This document shows positions 36,575 through 45,386 of a stretch of DNA of 64,000 bases, piece by piece (the first letter of the stretch is position 1; each line of letters starts with the position of its first letter). The stretch is from assembly GCF_030813415.1 (NCBI RefSeq), contig NZ_JAUSUF010000003.1:62001-126000 (forward strand). The letters are read 5' to 3'. The notes under the pieces are model-generated. The model worked only from the letters and a program-made list of their open reading frames with translations, did no database searches and was not told the origin of the DNA. The DNA is from Eubacterium multiforme (GTDB lineage Bacteria > Bacillota > Clostridia > Clostridiales > Clostridiaceae). The position numbers and the translations under genes were made by a program.

Positions 36575-37048
36575 ATGGGTTTAAAGAAAAAAATAAAACT
36601 TACAGTTAATGATAAAAAATATGAAATAGAAATAGATGTTAGAGAATCTTTATCAGAGGTGCTAAGAAGTCGATTACATTTAACTGGAGTTAAACAGGGT
36701 TGTCTTGTAGGGGAATGTGGAGCATGTACAGTATTAATAGATGGAGTTCCAACAGATTCTTGCATTTATTTAGCTGCTTGGGCTAATGGTAAAACAATAA
36801 AAACTATTGAAGGAGTAGAAAAAAATGGACAGCTTTCAGATGTTCAAAAAGCTTTTATAGATGAAGGTGCTGTCCAATGTGGATTTTGTACACCAGGTTT
36901 AGTATTAACAACAACAGCTTTAGTAGAAAGTGGAAAAGATTATACTGATGAAGAAATAAGAAGAGAAATATCAGGTCATTTATGTAGATGTACTGGATAT
37001 AATAAAATATTTAATGCTACTAAAAAAGCTATATTAAGAAGAAAATAA
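36575..37048 (+). CDS. xdhC: Xanthine dehydrogenase, [2Fe-2S] subunit
   Basis: A 157-residue iron-sulfur subunit. The N-terminal plant-type cluster is CLVGECGACTVLIDG with a distal Cys in PTDSCIYLA. The C-terminal cluster has QCGFCTPG and HLCRCTGY. It links the Mo and FAD sites. The symbol follows E. coli usage for the Fe-S subunit; the chaperone family also called XdhC is a different gene at 39903. It completes the three-subunit enzyme. Confidence 0.94.
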   Translation: MGLKKKIKLTVNDKKYEIEIDVRESLSEVLRSRLHLTGVKQGCLVGECGACTVLIDGVPTDSCIYLAAWANGKTIKTIEGVEKNGQLSDVQKAFIDEGAVQCGFCTPGLVLTTTALVESGKDYTDEEIRREISGHLCRCTGYNKIFNATKKAILRRK

Positions 37049-37134
37049 TAAATTAATTTAATAAAATTCATATCAAGGAATTTTTTGGTATAATAAGAGT
37101 GTAAAATCTAAAATTAATTTATGAGGTTATTGAG

Positions 37135-37608
37135 ATGAATAAGAATGAAATAATGAATTTATGTGTAAAAAGTTGTATGGATGGTATGAAAAATCATGAA
37201 GGAGGACCTTTTGGTTCAGCCATAGTTAAGGATGGAAAAGTAATAGCAGTAGCACATAATACTGTAATAGCCACTAATGATCCAACGGCTCATGGTGAAG
37301 TAAATGTTATAAGAGAAGCTTGCAAAAAACTTAATACATTTGATTTAAGTGGTTGTGAATTATATACTACATCAGAACCATGCCCTATGTGTATGTCTGC
37401 AATTATTTGGGCAAATATATCAAAGGTGTATTATGGATGCACAGTAGAGGATGCAAGAAATATTGGATTTAGAGATGAACATATATTAAAGTTTTTAAGA
37501 GATGGATGTAAAGATAAAAATATAGTGGATTTAGAATCTATTGACAAGAAATCTTGTATGGAAGCATTTAAATATTGGGTTGAAGATAATTCTAAAACTA
37601 AATATTAA
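37135..37608 (+). CDS. guaD: Guanine deaminase-like cytidine deaminase family protein
   Basis: A 157-residue zinc deaminase. The catalytic motif is PTAHGEVNVIREA (HGE in place of the commoner HAE), and the zinc cysteines are in TSEPCPMCMSAI. GGPFGSAIVKDGKVIA and the length resemble Bacillus GuaD, which converts guanine to xanthine. That fits a place after xdhABC. A TATAAT-like box near 37089 in the 86-base gap could give it an extra promoter. A terminator follows. Confidence 0.85.
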   Translation: MNKNEIMNLCVKSCMDGMKNHEGGPFGSAIVKDGKVIAVAHNTVIATNDPTAHGEVNVIREACKKLNTFDLSGCELYTTSEPCPMCMSAIIWANISKVYYGCTVEDARNIGFRDEHILKFLRDGCKDKNIVDLESIDKKSCMEAFKYWVEDNSKTKY

Positions 37609-37631
37609 AATATCATGTGAATATTTTACAA

Positions 37632-37667
37632 AAAGCAGATTTTTATTTTAATCTGCTTTTTATTTAC
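37632..37667 (+). terminator. Terminator of the xdh-guaD operon
   Basis: AAAGCAGATT and AATCTGCTTT form the stem, followed by TTATTT. Confidence 0.85.
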
Positions 37668-37777
37668 AATAAAATCAATATTAGGTTAAATATGGATAAA
37701 AAATTATGTATTTTGAAAATAATAACAGTTATAATTTAATTATTAAGCTATGTTTTAGTGAAAAAAAGGAGAATGTA

Positions 37778-38566
37778 ATGGAGCAAAATTTAAGTGAATT
37801 AATTGATTTAGAGGAAAAGGATATTATTTCAGTAGTAGGTTCTGGAGGGAAAACTACTTTTATATATACTTTGGCAGAAGAAATTAGAACTAGTAAGGTT
37901 ATGGTTTCAACTACTACGAAAATGTTTTATCCAAATAAAGATGAAGTAGATAGATTTTGTCTATTAAATGAAGAGGAAAATATAAAAATACATAATGGTA
38001 TAACTTTTATTGGAGAAGAGAGTCATGAAAAAAATAAGGTAGGATGTTCTATAGATAAAATAAAAAGATATAGTAAGTATTTTGATTATGTATTATTAGA
38101 AGGTGATGGTTCTAAGAGAAAGCCACTTAAAGGTTGGAATGAAAAGGAGCCTGTAATAATAGAAGATACAACAAAAACTATTGGAATAATACCTATAAAT
38201 TTAATAGGAGATAAAATTTCAGAAAGTAACATACATAGAATTGATATATTTAAAGGTTTATGTAAAAAGGAAATTGGTGATGAAATAACAGTAGATGTAT
38301 TAGCAAAAATTATATGTAATGAAAAAGGTTTATTTAAAAATTCTAAAGGTGAAAAAATATTATTTTTAAATAAAATAGAAAATAGTAAAGATTTAGAAAT
38401 GGCATGGAGATTGCTTGAAAAATTAATGACAAAAAAGATATCTTTATCCAAAGTTTTAGGAGGAAGTTTAAAGAAAAAAATATATTATGGCTTTTTTAAT
38501 GGAGGTGATGGATATATTAGCAGTAATAATGGCATCAGGATTAAGCAAAAGAATGGGAGAAAATAA
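37778..38566 (+). CDS. yqeC: YqeC-like protein, selenium-dependent Mo hydroxylase maturation
   Basis: A protein of about 262 residues. The P-loop-like VVGSGGKTTFIYTLAEEI near residues 20-37 and VSTTTKMFYP match YqeC, a family found only with selenium-dependent molybdenum hydroxylases. DYVLLEGDGSKRKPLKGWNEKEPVI is another conserved block. The exact chemistry is unknown; a role in putting selenium in the cofactor is inferred in the literature from gene co-occurrence. A longer ORF begins at 37706, but AAAGGAG points to ATG 37778. It overlaps mocA and opens the maturation operon. Confidence 0.88.
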   Translation: MEQNLSELIDLEEKDIISVVGSGGKTTFIYTLAEEIRTSKVMVSTTTKMFYPNKDEVDRFCLLNEEENIKIHNGITFIGEESHEKNKVGCSIDKIKRYSKYFDYVLLEGDGSKRKPLKGWNEKEPVIIEDTTKTIGIIPINLIGDKISESNIHRIDIFKGLCKKEIGDEITVDVLAKIICNEKGLFKNSKGEKILFLNKIENSKDLEMAWRLLEKLMTKKISLSKVLGGSLKKKIYYGFFNGGDGYISSNNGIRIKQKNGRK

Positions 38567-39080
38567 GCTTTTACTAAATTTTAAAGGTAAACCATTAGTT
38601 GAGTGGGTTATTTTAACTGTTAAAAATATTGGGTTTAATGAAATAATTCTTGTTTATAAAGATTTAGATGTTAAAAATATAGGTGAAAAATACAATATAA
38701 AAACTGTATATAATAAGAATAATTACTTAGGTCAGAGTGCCTCTATTAAAGTTTCTTTAAAAAATTCTATTTTAGATAATGAAGGATATATGTTTTTTAC
38801 AGGTGATCAGCCTTTAATAAGTGAAGAAATTATAAATATATTATTAGAAGAATTTAATAAGAAAAATGGAATAATAGTGCCAAGAATTAATGGAAGTAAT
38901 AGTAGTCCTGTAATATTTTCAAAGGAATTTAAGGATGAGTTAATGGAGCTTAAAGGAGATGTTGGAGGTAAAGGAATTATTACTAATAACATTGAAAAGG
39001 TTACCTTTGTAGATTTTGATTCACCTTCGAAATTTTGTGATATAGATACAAAAGAAGATTTTAAAAAGTTAGACATTTAA
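38508..39080 (+). CDS. mocA: MocA-like molybdenum cofactor nucleotidyltransferase
   Basis: A nucleotidyltransferase of about 190 residues that probably adds CMP to Mo-molybdopterin, making the cytosine dinucleotide form used by xanthine dehydrogenases. The NTP motif is LAVIMASGLSKRMGENKLLL, followed by GKPLVEWV, and FTGDQPLIS near the active site. The start is uncertain (ATG 38487, 38499 or 38508); all lie inside yqeC, and GGAGGTG suggests coupled translation near 38508. Confidence 0.86.
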   Translation: MDILAVIMASGLSKRMGENKLLLNFKGKPLVEWVILTVKNIGFNEIILVYKDLDVKNIGEKYNIKTVYNKNNYLGQSASIKVSLKNSILDNEGYMFFTGDQPLISEEIINILLEEFNKKNGIIVPRINGSNSSPVIFSKEFKDELMELKGDVGGKGIITNNIEKVTFVDFDSPSKFCDIDTKEDFKKLDI

Positions 39081-39096
39081 GAGGGAGATAGAAGTT

Positions 39097-39900
39097 ATGA
39101 GGGAGATAATAGTTGTTAGAGGTGCTGGCGATATTGCAACTGGTGCAATACAAAAGCTTTATAGATCAGGATTTAAGGTGGTAGCTATTGAAATTAAAAA
39201 GCCAAGTTCTATAAGAAGAAAGGTATGTTTAAGTGAAGCTATATATGAGAAAGAGTTTAAAGTTGAGGATGTTACAGCTAAGAGAGCAGATTCTTATGAT
39301 GAAATTTTTCAAATTTTAGATGAGGACAAAGTATGCATTTTAAATGATGAAAAAGGAGACATAATATCTAAGATAAAACCAATGGCTGTAGTTGACGCAA
39401 CACTTTGCAAAAAAAATATAGGTACAAATAGAAGTATGGCAGATATAACAGTTGCATTAGGACCAGGTTATATAGCTGGTAAAGATGTAGATATAGTTAT
39501 TGAGACAAATAGAGGACATGATTTAGGAAGAATAATATTTAATGGACCAGCCCAAAAAAATACAGGGATTCCAGGAATAATCCAAGGTTATGGCAAGGAG
39601 AGAGTTGTTTATTCAGAATATGATGGAAATCTTGAAATAATTAAAGATATTGGCTCTATAGTTGAAAAAGGAGAAAATATATGTAAAGTTTCAGGAAATT
39701 ATATAAAGGCAACTTTAACTGGAGTAATTAGAGGAATGATTAGAAATGGTTACTATGTTAAAAAGGGTCTTAAAATTGCAGATATAGATCCAAGAATAGA
39801 ACAAAAAAGAAATTGTGATTTAATATCTGATAAGGCAAGATGTATAGGTGGAGCTACTTTAGAGAGTATATTAATATTAAAAAATAGGGGGAAGAGATAA
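39097..39900 (+). CDS. yqeB: YqeB-like selenium-dependent Mo hydroxylase system protein
   Basis: A 267-residue protein of the YqeB/EF2563 family, another marker of selenium-dependent molybdenum hydroxylases. It starts with a Rossmann-like VVRGAGDIATGAIQKLYRSGF and includes VDATLCKKNIGTNRSMADITVALGPGYIAGKDVDIVIETNRGHDLG. A biotinyl-like hairpin region (GSIVEKGENICKVSG) follows. Biochemical function is not established. AGGGAGA precedes the ATG, and the next gene begins two bases after its stop. Confidence 0.9.
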   Translation: MREIIVVRGAGDIATGAIQKLYRSGFKVVAIEIKKPSSIRRKVCLSEAIYEKEFKVEDVTAKRADSYDEIFQILDEDKVCILNDEKGDIISKIKPMAVVDATLCKKNIGTNRSMADITVALGPGYIAGKDVDIVIETNRGHDLGRIIFNGPAQKNTGIPGIIQGYGKERVVYSEYDGNLEIIKDIGSIVEKGENICKVSGNYIKATLTGVIRGMIRNGYYVKKGLKIADIDPRIEQKRNCDLISDKARCIGGATLESILILKNRGKR

Positions 39901-39902
39901 TT

Positions 39903-40706
39903 ATGGATGAGAAGGTATTACAAAGTATTATAGATGAATTGTCAAAGGGAGGAGCTATAGCACTTGTTACTTTAACAGAAGCTAGTGGCTCAACTCCTAG
40001 AAAAAATGGGTCAATAATGAGTGTAAATAGTGAAGGAAATATTGTGGGATCAATAGGTGGAGGTTCTGTTGAAGCAATAGTTATAAATGAAGCAATTAAG
40101 TGCATTAATAATGGAAAAGGAGAAAATTTCTCCTATGATTTAAGTGAAGCTGGAAAAACACAAATGGTTTGCGGAGGGGCAGTAAGTGGATATATAAAGG
40201 TATTTAATCCAAAACCAAATCTAATAATTTTTGGAGGAGGACATCTATCACAAAGCTTATGTAAATTAACTGATGGAATGAATTTTAGAAGAACTGTAAT
40301 TGAGGATAGAGAGGAATTTAAGGAATATGATGCCTTTAAAAATGTAGAAGAATTTATAGTAACTGAAGATCCAGAAAGGGTTAGAAAAATAAATTTTAAA
40401 GATAGTTATATTGTTATTGTAACTAGAGGGCATAAAAGTGATGCAAAATGGCTAAGGGAAGTAATTAATGAAGATTATAAATATCTTGGAATTGTTGGAA
40501 GTAAGAAAAAAAGCCAAAAGTTAAAGGAAATATTAAAAGAAGAAGGTGTTGAAGAAGATTTAATTAAAAAGTTATATACTCCAATAGGTCTTGATATAGC
40601 AGATGGAACTCCACCTGAAATAGCAGTTAGTATTTTATCTGAAATATTACTGGTGAAAAATAATGGTAATTTAAAACATATGAAAGAAGTCAAAAATGGA
40701 TTATAA
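39903..40706 (+). CDS. XdhC/CoxI-family molybdoenzyme maturation factor
   Basis: A 267-residue chaperone that binds Mo cofactor and delivers it, with a terminal sulfur or selenium ligand, to the Mo hydroxylase. The N-terminal XdhC_CoxI domain has TLTEASGSTPRKNGSIMSV and GSIGGGSVEA. The Rossmann domain has LIIFGGGHLSQSL, then VIVTRGHKSDAKWL, YLGIVGSKKK and GLDIADGTPPEIAVSILSEIL. It overlaps the region before the regulator gene by translational context and is part of the same transcript as yqeC-mocA-yqeB. Confidence 0.9.
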   Translation: MDEKVLQSIIDELSKGGAIALVTLTEASGSTPRKNGSIMSVNSEGNIVGSIGGGSVEAIVINEAIKCINNGKGENFSYDLSEAGKTQMVCGGAVSGYIKVFNPKPNLIIFGGGHLSQSLCKLTDGMNFRRTVIEDREEFKEYDAFKNVEEFIVTEDPERVRKINFKDSYIVIVTRGHKSDAKWLREVINEDYKYLGIVGSKKKSQKLKEILKEEGVEEDLIKKLYTPIGLDIADGTPPEIAVSILSEILLVKNNGNLKHMKEVKNGL

Positions 40707-40749
40707 TAGTATATATGTTAAAAAATTATCGTTAAGAAGGAGATATATA

Positions 40750-42507
40750 ATGTTGCAGATAAATTTAAAAGATATTTCAGATGTAGTAAACAAATATGCT
40801 ATTTTATTATCAAGTATATTAAAGTTAGATGTAGAAATAGTTGATTACAATATGCAAAGGATTGCAGGAACAGGAATATATAAAAATGGAATAGGAGAAA
40901 ATATTGAATCTGCAGGTTATGTATATAAGGAATGTATTAATACAGGACAAGCAAAAATAATAGAGAATCCAGGTAAGGATAGTATTTGCATGGAATGCAA
41001 ATTTAATGGAAATTGCAAAGAGCATATGGAAATTTGTGTTCCTATAATATATGAAGATATAACTTTTGGAGTAATAGGTTTAGTATGTTCAACAGAAAAT
41101 CAGAAGAAACATTTATTAAATAACTTTAAAACTATGATGAGTTTTTTAGAGCAGATAGCTGAATTTATTTCCATAAAACTAATGGAACAAAATGAAGTTT
41201 TAAAAAATAAAAATAGCTTGAAATTTTTAAGACAAATAATTAACTCAATTGATGATGGAATAATAACAATAGATAATATAAATAGTATAAAAATTATTAA
41301 TAATGTTGCCTTAAAAATACTTAAGTTAAAACCAGAAATTGTTGGGGAGCATATACATATAGAAAAATTAGATGATTATTTTCCAAATAGAGATATTTTT
41401 GAAATAAGTATTAAAGAAAATAAATATAAGGTTGTTGGTAAGTTAGTATATAATTTCTTTAATAAAAATGAATGTGAAAAGATATTAATTTTTAATGGAT
41501 TAAAACGTTTAAAAGATGATGCTGTTATTTTAACTCATGGAAATAATAAAATTAATTGTAATGAAATAGTTGGAAATTCTACAGCAATGAAACAGCTTAA
41601 AAAGAAAATAAAGAAAATATCTTATTCAAGATCAACTGTATTAATTACAGGAGAAAGTGGAACAGGTAAAGAACTTGTAGCTAGAGCTATACATTCAGAA
41701 GGTAATAGAAAAAATAAGCCTTTTATAGCAATTAACTGTGGAGCAATTCCAGAGAGCCTTTTAGAAAGTGAACTTTTTGGATATGTTAAAGGGGCTTTTT
41801 CAGGAGCAAGTTCTAGTGGACGAGTTGGTAAATTTGAGTTAGCTAATACTGGTGTAATATTTTTAGATGAGATAGGGGATATGCCTTTATATCTTCAAGT
41901 TAAATTACTTAGAGTATTACAGGAAAGAACTGTTGTAAGAATAGGATCAAATAAATTAATAAATCTTGATATAAGAATTATTGCAGCTACTAATAAGGAT
42001 TTAAAAAAATTAGTTGCTGAAGGAAAATTTAGAGAAGATTTATATTACAGATTAAATGTTATACCTATTGAAGTGCCACCACTTAGAGAAAGAGGAGGTG
42101 ATATTGAAATAGTTACTTATGAATTAATAAAAAAATATAATAAGATATTTAATAAATATGTTCATACTGTTCAAGATGAGGTTTTGGAAAGGTTAAATAC
42201 ATATAAATGGAGTGGAAATGTAAGAGAGTTAGAAAATGCAGTAGAACTTATGGTTAATTTATGTGGTGAAGATGGAATAATAACTATGGATATGTTACCT
42301 AAAAGTATATTAGATTATAAAAAAAATAATGGTAATGATAGCAATAAAGAAGAAGTTAATGAAATTAAAAACTTAAGAGAGATTGAAAAAGAATATATAA
42401 ATAAAGCTCTTGATATTTATGGTAGAGATACAATAGGTAAAAAGATGGCAGCAGAAAAGTTAGGAATAGGAATTGCAACTCTTTATAGAAAAATAGAAAA
42501 TAAATGA
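40750..42507 (+). CDS. ygeV: Sigma-54-dependent activator, YgeV/XdhR-like
   Basis: A 585-residue enhancer-binding protein. The sensor part (about 1-240) opens with LDVEIVDYNMQRIAGTG, close to E. coli YgeV, and holds a cysteine group (Cys80, 83, 89 and 96, CMECKFNGNC...C). The AAA+ domain has Walker A GESGTGKE, the sigma-54 loop as GAFSGA where most have GAFTGA, Walker B VIFLDEIGD, and the arginine-finger region. The C-terminal Fis-type helix-turn-helix ends KMAAEKLGIGIATLYRKIE. AAGGAGAT points to ATG 40750; an ORF from 40696 is longer. It is flanked by sigma-54 promoters and TTATC-N5-GATAA sites. Confidence 0.92.
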   Translation: MLQINLKDISDVVNKYAILLSSILKLDVEIVDYNMQRIAGTGIYKNGIGENIESAGYVYKECINTGQAKIIENPGKDSICMECKFNGNCKEHMEICVPIIYEDITFGVIGLVCSTENQKKHLLNNFKTMMSFLEQIAEFISIKLMEQNEVLKNKNSLKFLRQIINSIDDGIITIDNINSIKIINNVALKILKLKPEIVGEHIHIEKLDDYFPNRDIFEISIKENKYKVVGKLVYNFFNKNECEKILIFNGLKRLKDDAVILTHGNNKINCNEIVGNSTAMKQLKKKIKKISYSRSTVLITGESGTGKELVARAIHSEGNRKNKPFIAINCGAIPESLLESELFGYVKGAFSGASSSGRVGKFELANTGVIFLDEIGDMPLYLQVKLLRVLQERTVVRIGSNKLINLDIRIIAATNKDLKKLVAEGKFREDLYYRLNVIPIEVPPLRERGGDIEIVTYELIKKYNKIFNKYVHTVQDEVLERLNTYKWSGNVRELENAVELMVNLCGEDGIITMDMLPKSILDYKKNNGNDSNKEEVNEIKNLREIEKEYINKALDIYGRDTIGKKMAAEKLGIGIATLYRKIENK

Positions 42508-42510
42508 TAA

Positions 42511-42549
42511 AAAAAGAAACAATTATCACTTTGATAATTGTTTCTTTTT
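42511..42549 (+). terminator. Terminator whose loop region contains a TTATC-N5-GATAA repeat
   Basis: AAAAAGAAACAATTATC and GATAATTGTTTCTTTTT form a perfect 17-bp stem around ACTTT, ending in T. The top of the stem is TTATC-ACTTT-GATAA (42523-42537), identical in arms to the proposed activator sites. Confidence 0.8.
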
Positions 42550-42589
42550 ATCATAAGGAAAATATTATTAAAACTATAACAATGGATGA

Positions 42590-42623
42590 TTATCAAAATG
42601 ATAACTTTTTATCGTTTTGATAA
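42590..42623. promoter_or_regulatory. Two perfect TTATC-N5-GATAA enhancer sites before ygeY
   Basis: TTATC-AAAAT-GATAA (42590-42604) and TTATC-GTTTT-GATAA (42609-42623) stand four bases apart, so their centres are 19 bases apart. They also form a larger palindrome, GATTATC...GATAATC. They are 130-165 bases upstream of the sigma-54 -24 box. Confidence 0.8.
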
Positions 42624-42753
42624 TCATATTTACATTAAGTTAATTTATAGCATATGTTTATTAAATTTATTATGTAAAAGGTTTTATATTTAATATTTTT
42701 ATCATAAAAATAGTGAAAAAAGACATAATATTTCAAATTAGGTCAAATATTTT

Positions 42754-42769
42754 TGGCATAGATATTGCT
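42754..42769 (+). promoter_or_regulatory. Sigma-54 (RpoN) promoter of the ygeY operon
   Basis: TGGCATAGATATTGCT has the invariant -24 GG and -12 GC with proper spacing. It differs from the xdh promoter only inside the spacer. It drives the nine-gene catabolic operon beginning at ygeY. Confidence 0.9.
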
Positions 42770-42827
42770 TTAAAATAAAGTAAGATAAAAATTATAAATT
42801 TAATAAGAATCAAGGGGGATAAGAAAA

Positions 42828-44030
42828 ATGAATTTTGAAGGAATAAAATTAAGAGCAAAAGAATATGAACCTCAAATGACAAAGTTTTTAAGGGATTTAA
42901 TTGCTATACCAGGAGAAAGTGCTGGTGAAGAGGGAGTAATTAAAAGAATAGCAAAAGAAATGGAAAGTCTAGGATTCAATAAAGTAGAAATAGACAAAAT
43001 GGGAAATGTTTTAGGATATATGGGAACAGGAGAAAAATTAATAGCTTACGATGCTCATATAGATACAGTTGGTCTTGGAGAATTAAGTAACTGGGAATTC
43101 GATCCATATGAAGGATATGAAAATGATGAAGAAATAGGTGGTCGTGGAGCATCAGACCAATTAGGTGGAATAGTTTCAGCAACTTATGGTGCTAAAATAA
43201 TGAAAGATATGGGTCTTTTATCAGATAAATATACAGTTTTAGTAACTGGAACAGTTCAAGAAGAAGATTGTGATGGATTATGTTGGCAATATATTTACAA
43301 TGAAGATAAGGTAAAACCAGAATTTGTAGTAATTACAGAACCTACAAATGGAAACATTTACAGAGGACATCGTGGACGTATGGAAATAAGAGTAGAAGTT
43401 AAAGGAGTATCTTGTCACGGTTCAGCTCCAGAAAGAGGAGATAATGCAATTTACAAGATGGCAGATATTCTTCAAGAAGTTAGAGTGTTAAATGATAACT
43501 TACACTATGATCCATTCTTAGGAAAAGGAACAATTACAGTATCAGAAATATTTTATAACTCACCATCACGTTGTGCAGTAGCTGATATGTGTGCAATTTC
43601 ATTAGACCGTCGTTTAACAGATGGTGAAACATTTGAAAGTGCATTAGAAGAAGTTAGAAATTTACCATTTGCTAAAAAATATAATGCAAAAGTAACAATG
43701 TATAAATATGAAAGACCAAGCTGGACAGAATTAGTTTACCCAACAGAATGTTACTTCCCAACATGGGTAATTCCAGAAGATGCACCACAAACAAAAGCAA
43801 TGGTTGAAGCATATGAAGGAATGTATGGAACACCAAAGGTTGATAAGTGGACATTCTCAACAAATGGAGTTTCAATAATGGGAAGATATGGAATACCATG
43901 TATAGGATTTGGACCAGGTAGAGAAGAAGAAGCACATGCTCCAAATGAAAAGACATGGAAAGAAGACTTAGTAAGATGTGCAGCAGTTTATGCAGCAGTA
44001 CCAACAATATATTGTAGAGATAATAAATAA
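42828..44030 (+). CDS. ygeY: YgeY-family selenium-linked amidohydrolase
   Basis: A 400-residue M20-type metallopeptidase/deacylase. Zinc-ligand blocks are [50 protein letters not shown] and the final [16 protein letters not shown]. The dimerisation insert has [12 protein letters not shown]. YgeY is restricted to genomes with selenium-dependent Mo hydroxylases. The substrate is unproven but should be an amide made during purine-ring breakdown. AAGGGGG precedes the ATG. It is first in the sigma-54 operon; its codon choice looks more selected than neighbours, consistent with strong expression. Confidence 0.93.
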   Translation: MNFEGIKLRAKEYEPQMTKFLRDLIAIPGESAGEEGVIKRIAKEMESLGFNKVEIDKMGNVLGYMGTGEKLIAYDAHIDTVGLGELSNWEFDPYEGYENDEEIGGRGASDQLGGIVSATYGAKIMKDMGLLSDKYTVLVTGTVQEEDCDGLCWQYIYNEDKVKPEFVVITEPTNGNIYRGHRGRMEIRVEVKGVSCHGSAPERGDNAIYKMADILQEVRVLNDNLHYDPFLGKGTITVSEIFYNSPSRCAVADMCAISLDRRLTDGETFESALEEVRNLPFAKKYNAKVTMYKYERPSWTELVYPTECYFPTWVIPEDAPQTKAMVEAYEGMYGTPKVDKWTFSTNGVSIMGRYGIPCIGFGPGREEEAHAPNEKTWKEDLVRCAAVYAAVPTIYCRDNK

Positions 44031-44062
44031 TTAATAAGAGGGAATTGGAAGGAGAAATACTT

Positions 44063-45256
44063 ATGACTTTAATGGACAAATATGTAAAAGAATTAAACAA
44101 CTTAAATTTCGAGGAAATGTATAACAACGATTTTTTCCAAACATGGGAAAAATCAGAAGATGAATTAAAAGCTGTTTTTACTGTAGCAGAAGCTCTTAGA
44201 AATTTAAGAGAAAATAATATTTCATCAAAAATATTTGATAGTGGTCTTGGAATTTCATTATTTAGAGATAATTCAACTCGTACAAGATTCAGTTTTGCTT
44301 CAGCTTGTAACTTACTAGGATTAGAAGTTCAAGATTTAGATGAAAAGAAATCTCAAATATCTCATGGTGAAACAGTAAGAGAAACTGCAAATATGATTTC
44401 TTTTATGGCTGATGTTATAGGTATACGTGATGACATGTATATTGGAAAAGGTAATACTTACATGAGAAATGTTGCTAAATCAGTAAAGGAAGGTTATGAA
44501 GAAGGAGTACTAGAACAAAGACCAACTCTTGTTGATTTACAATGTGATATCGACCATCCAACTCAACTTATGGCAGATACTCTTCATTTAATAAATGAAT
44601 TTGGAGGAATTGAAAACTTAAAGGGAAAGAAAGTTGCTATGACTTGGGCTTATTCTCCATCTTATGGTAAACCACTATCAGTTCCACAAGGAGTTATTGG
44701 ATTATTAACTAGATTTGGTATGGACGTTGTTTTAGCTCATCCAGAAGGATATGAAGTAATGGAAGAAGTAGAAGAAGTAGCTAAGAAAAATGCTAAGTTA
44801 TCAGGTGGATCATTTACAAAGACAAATTCTATGGAAGAAGCATTTAAAGATGCAGACATAGTTTATCCAAAGAGCTGGGCTCCATTTGTAGCTATGGAAA
44901 AACGTACTGAATTATATGCACAAAATGATCAAGAAGGAATAGATAAATTAGAAGAAGAGTTACTTAAACAAAATGCTAAACATAAAGATTGGGAATGTAC
45001 AGAAGAATTAATGAAGACAACTAAAGATGGAAAAGCCATCTACTTACATTGCCTACCAGCTGATATTACAGGAGTAAGCTGTGAAGCTGGAGAAGTTGAA
45101 GCTTCAGTATTTGATAGATATAGAGAATCACTATACAAACAAGCAAGCTTTAAACCTTATGTAATAGCAGCAATGATATTCTTAAGCAAAGTTAAGAATC
45201 CACAAGAAGTTTTAGCAAAATTAGAAAAGGATCATAAAGAAAGAGTAATTAAATAA
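44063..45256 (+). CDS. ygeW: YgeW-family knotted carbamoyltransferase
   Basis: An aspartate/ornithine carbamoyltransferase relative of about 397 residues. The carbamoyl phosphate site is FRDNSTRTRFSFASAC near residues 67-82. HPTQLMADTLHLI and HCLPADITGVSCEAGEV are also conserved. The DLQCDIDHPTQ region is typical of YgeW. The reaction is probably run in the direction that releases carbamoyl phosphate from a ureido compound, but this is inference. AAGGAGAAATACTT precedes ATG 44063; an ORF from 44045 is less likely. Confidence 0.93.
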   Translation: MTLMDKYVKELNNLNFEEMYNNDFFQTWEKSEDELKAVFTVAEALRNLRENNISSKIFDSGLGISLFRDNSTRTRFSFASACNLLGLEVQDLDEKKSQISHGETVRETANMISFMADVIGIRDDMYIGKGNTYMRNVAKSVKEGYEEGVLEQRPTLVDLQCDIDHPTQLMADTLHLINEFGGIENLKGKKVAMTWAYSPSYGKPLSVPQGVIGLLTRFGMDVVLAHPEGYEVMEEVEEVAKKNAKLSGGSFTKTNSMEEAFKDADIVYPKSWAPFVAMEKRTELYAQNDQEGIDKLEEELLKQNAKHKDWECTEELMKTTKDGKAIYLHCLPADITGVSCEAGEVEASVFDRYRESLYKQASFKPYVIAAMIFLSKVKNPQEVLAKLEKDHKERVIK

Positions 45257-45266
45257 CAATTTTTTA

Positions 45267-45327
45267 TAGACTCTTATTAATTTTTAATTTACATCTAATG
45301 AATAGCTAACCCTTTAATAAGAGTCTA
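45267..45327 (+). repeat. 14-bp perfect inverted repeat between ygeW and the permease gene
   Basis: TAGACTCTTATTAA (45267-45280) and TTAATAAGAGTCTA (45314-45327) flank a 33-base loop. No T run follows. It may be an RNA processing or stability element within the operon, or a partial terminator. Confidence 0.6.
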
Positions 45328-45386
45328 GATAAATCTTTTATATTAGTTTATGGCAAGTAAAGAATTTATTAAAAGGGGGAGCTAAT

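Noticed and set aside
37706..37777. N-terminal extension of yqeC from ATG 37706
   Set aside because: No ribosome-binding site precedes 37706, whereas AAAGGAG lies before ATG 37778 and the family starts there.
43672..44127. 151-codon open frame on the minus strand over ygeY/ygeW
   Set aside because: It is antisense to two well-supported genes, Leu/His-rich as expected of reversed AT-rich codons, and has no ribosome-binding site.
45257..45386. Possible purine riboswitch before the NCS2 permease
   Set aside because: None of the conserved loop-loop or junction bases of the purine aptamer is present; only a simple inverted repeat is seen.
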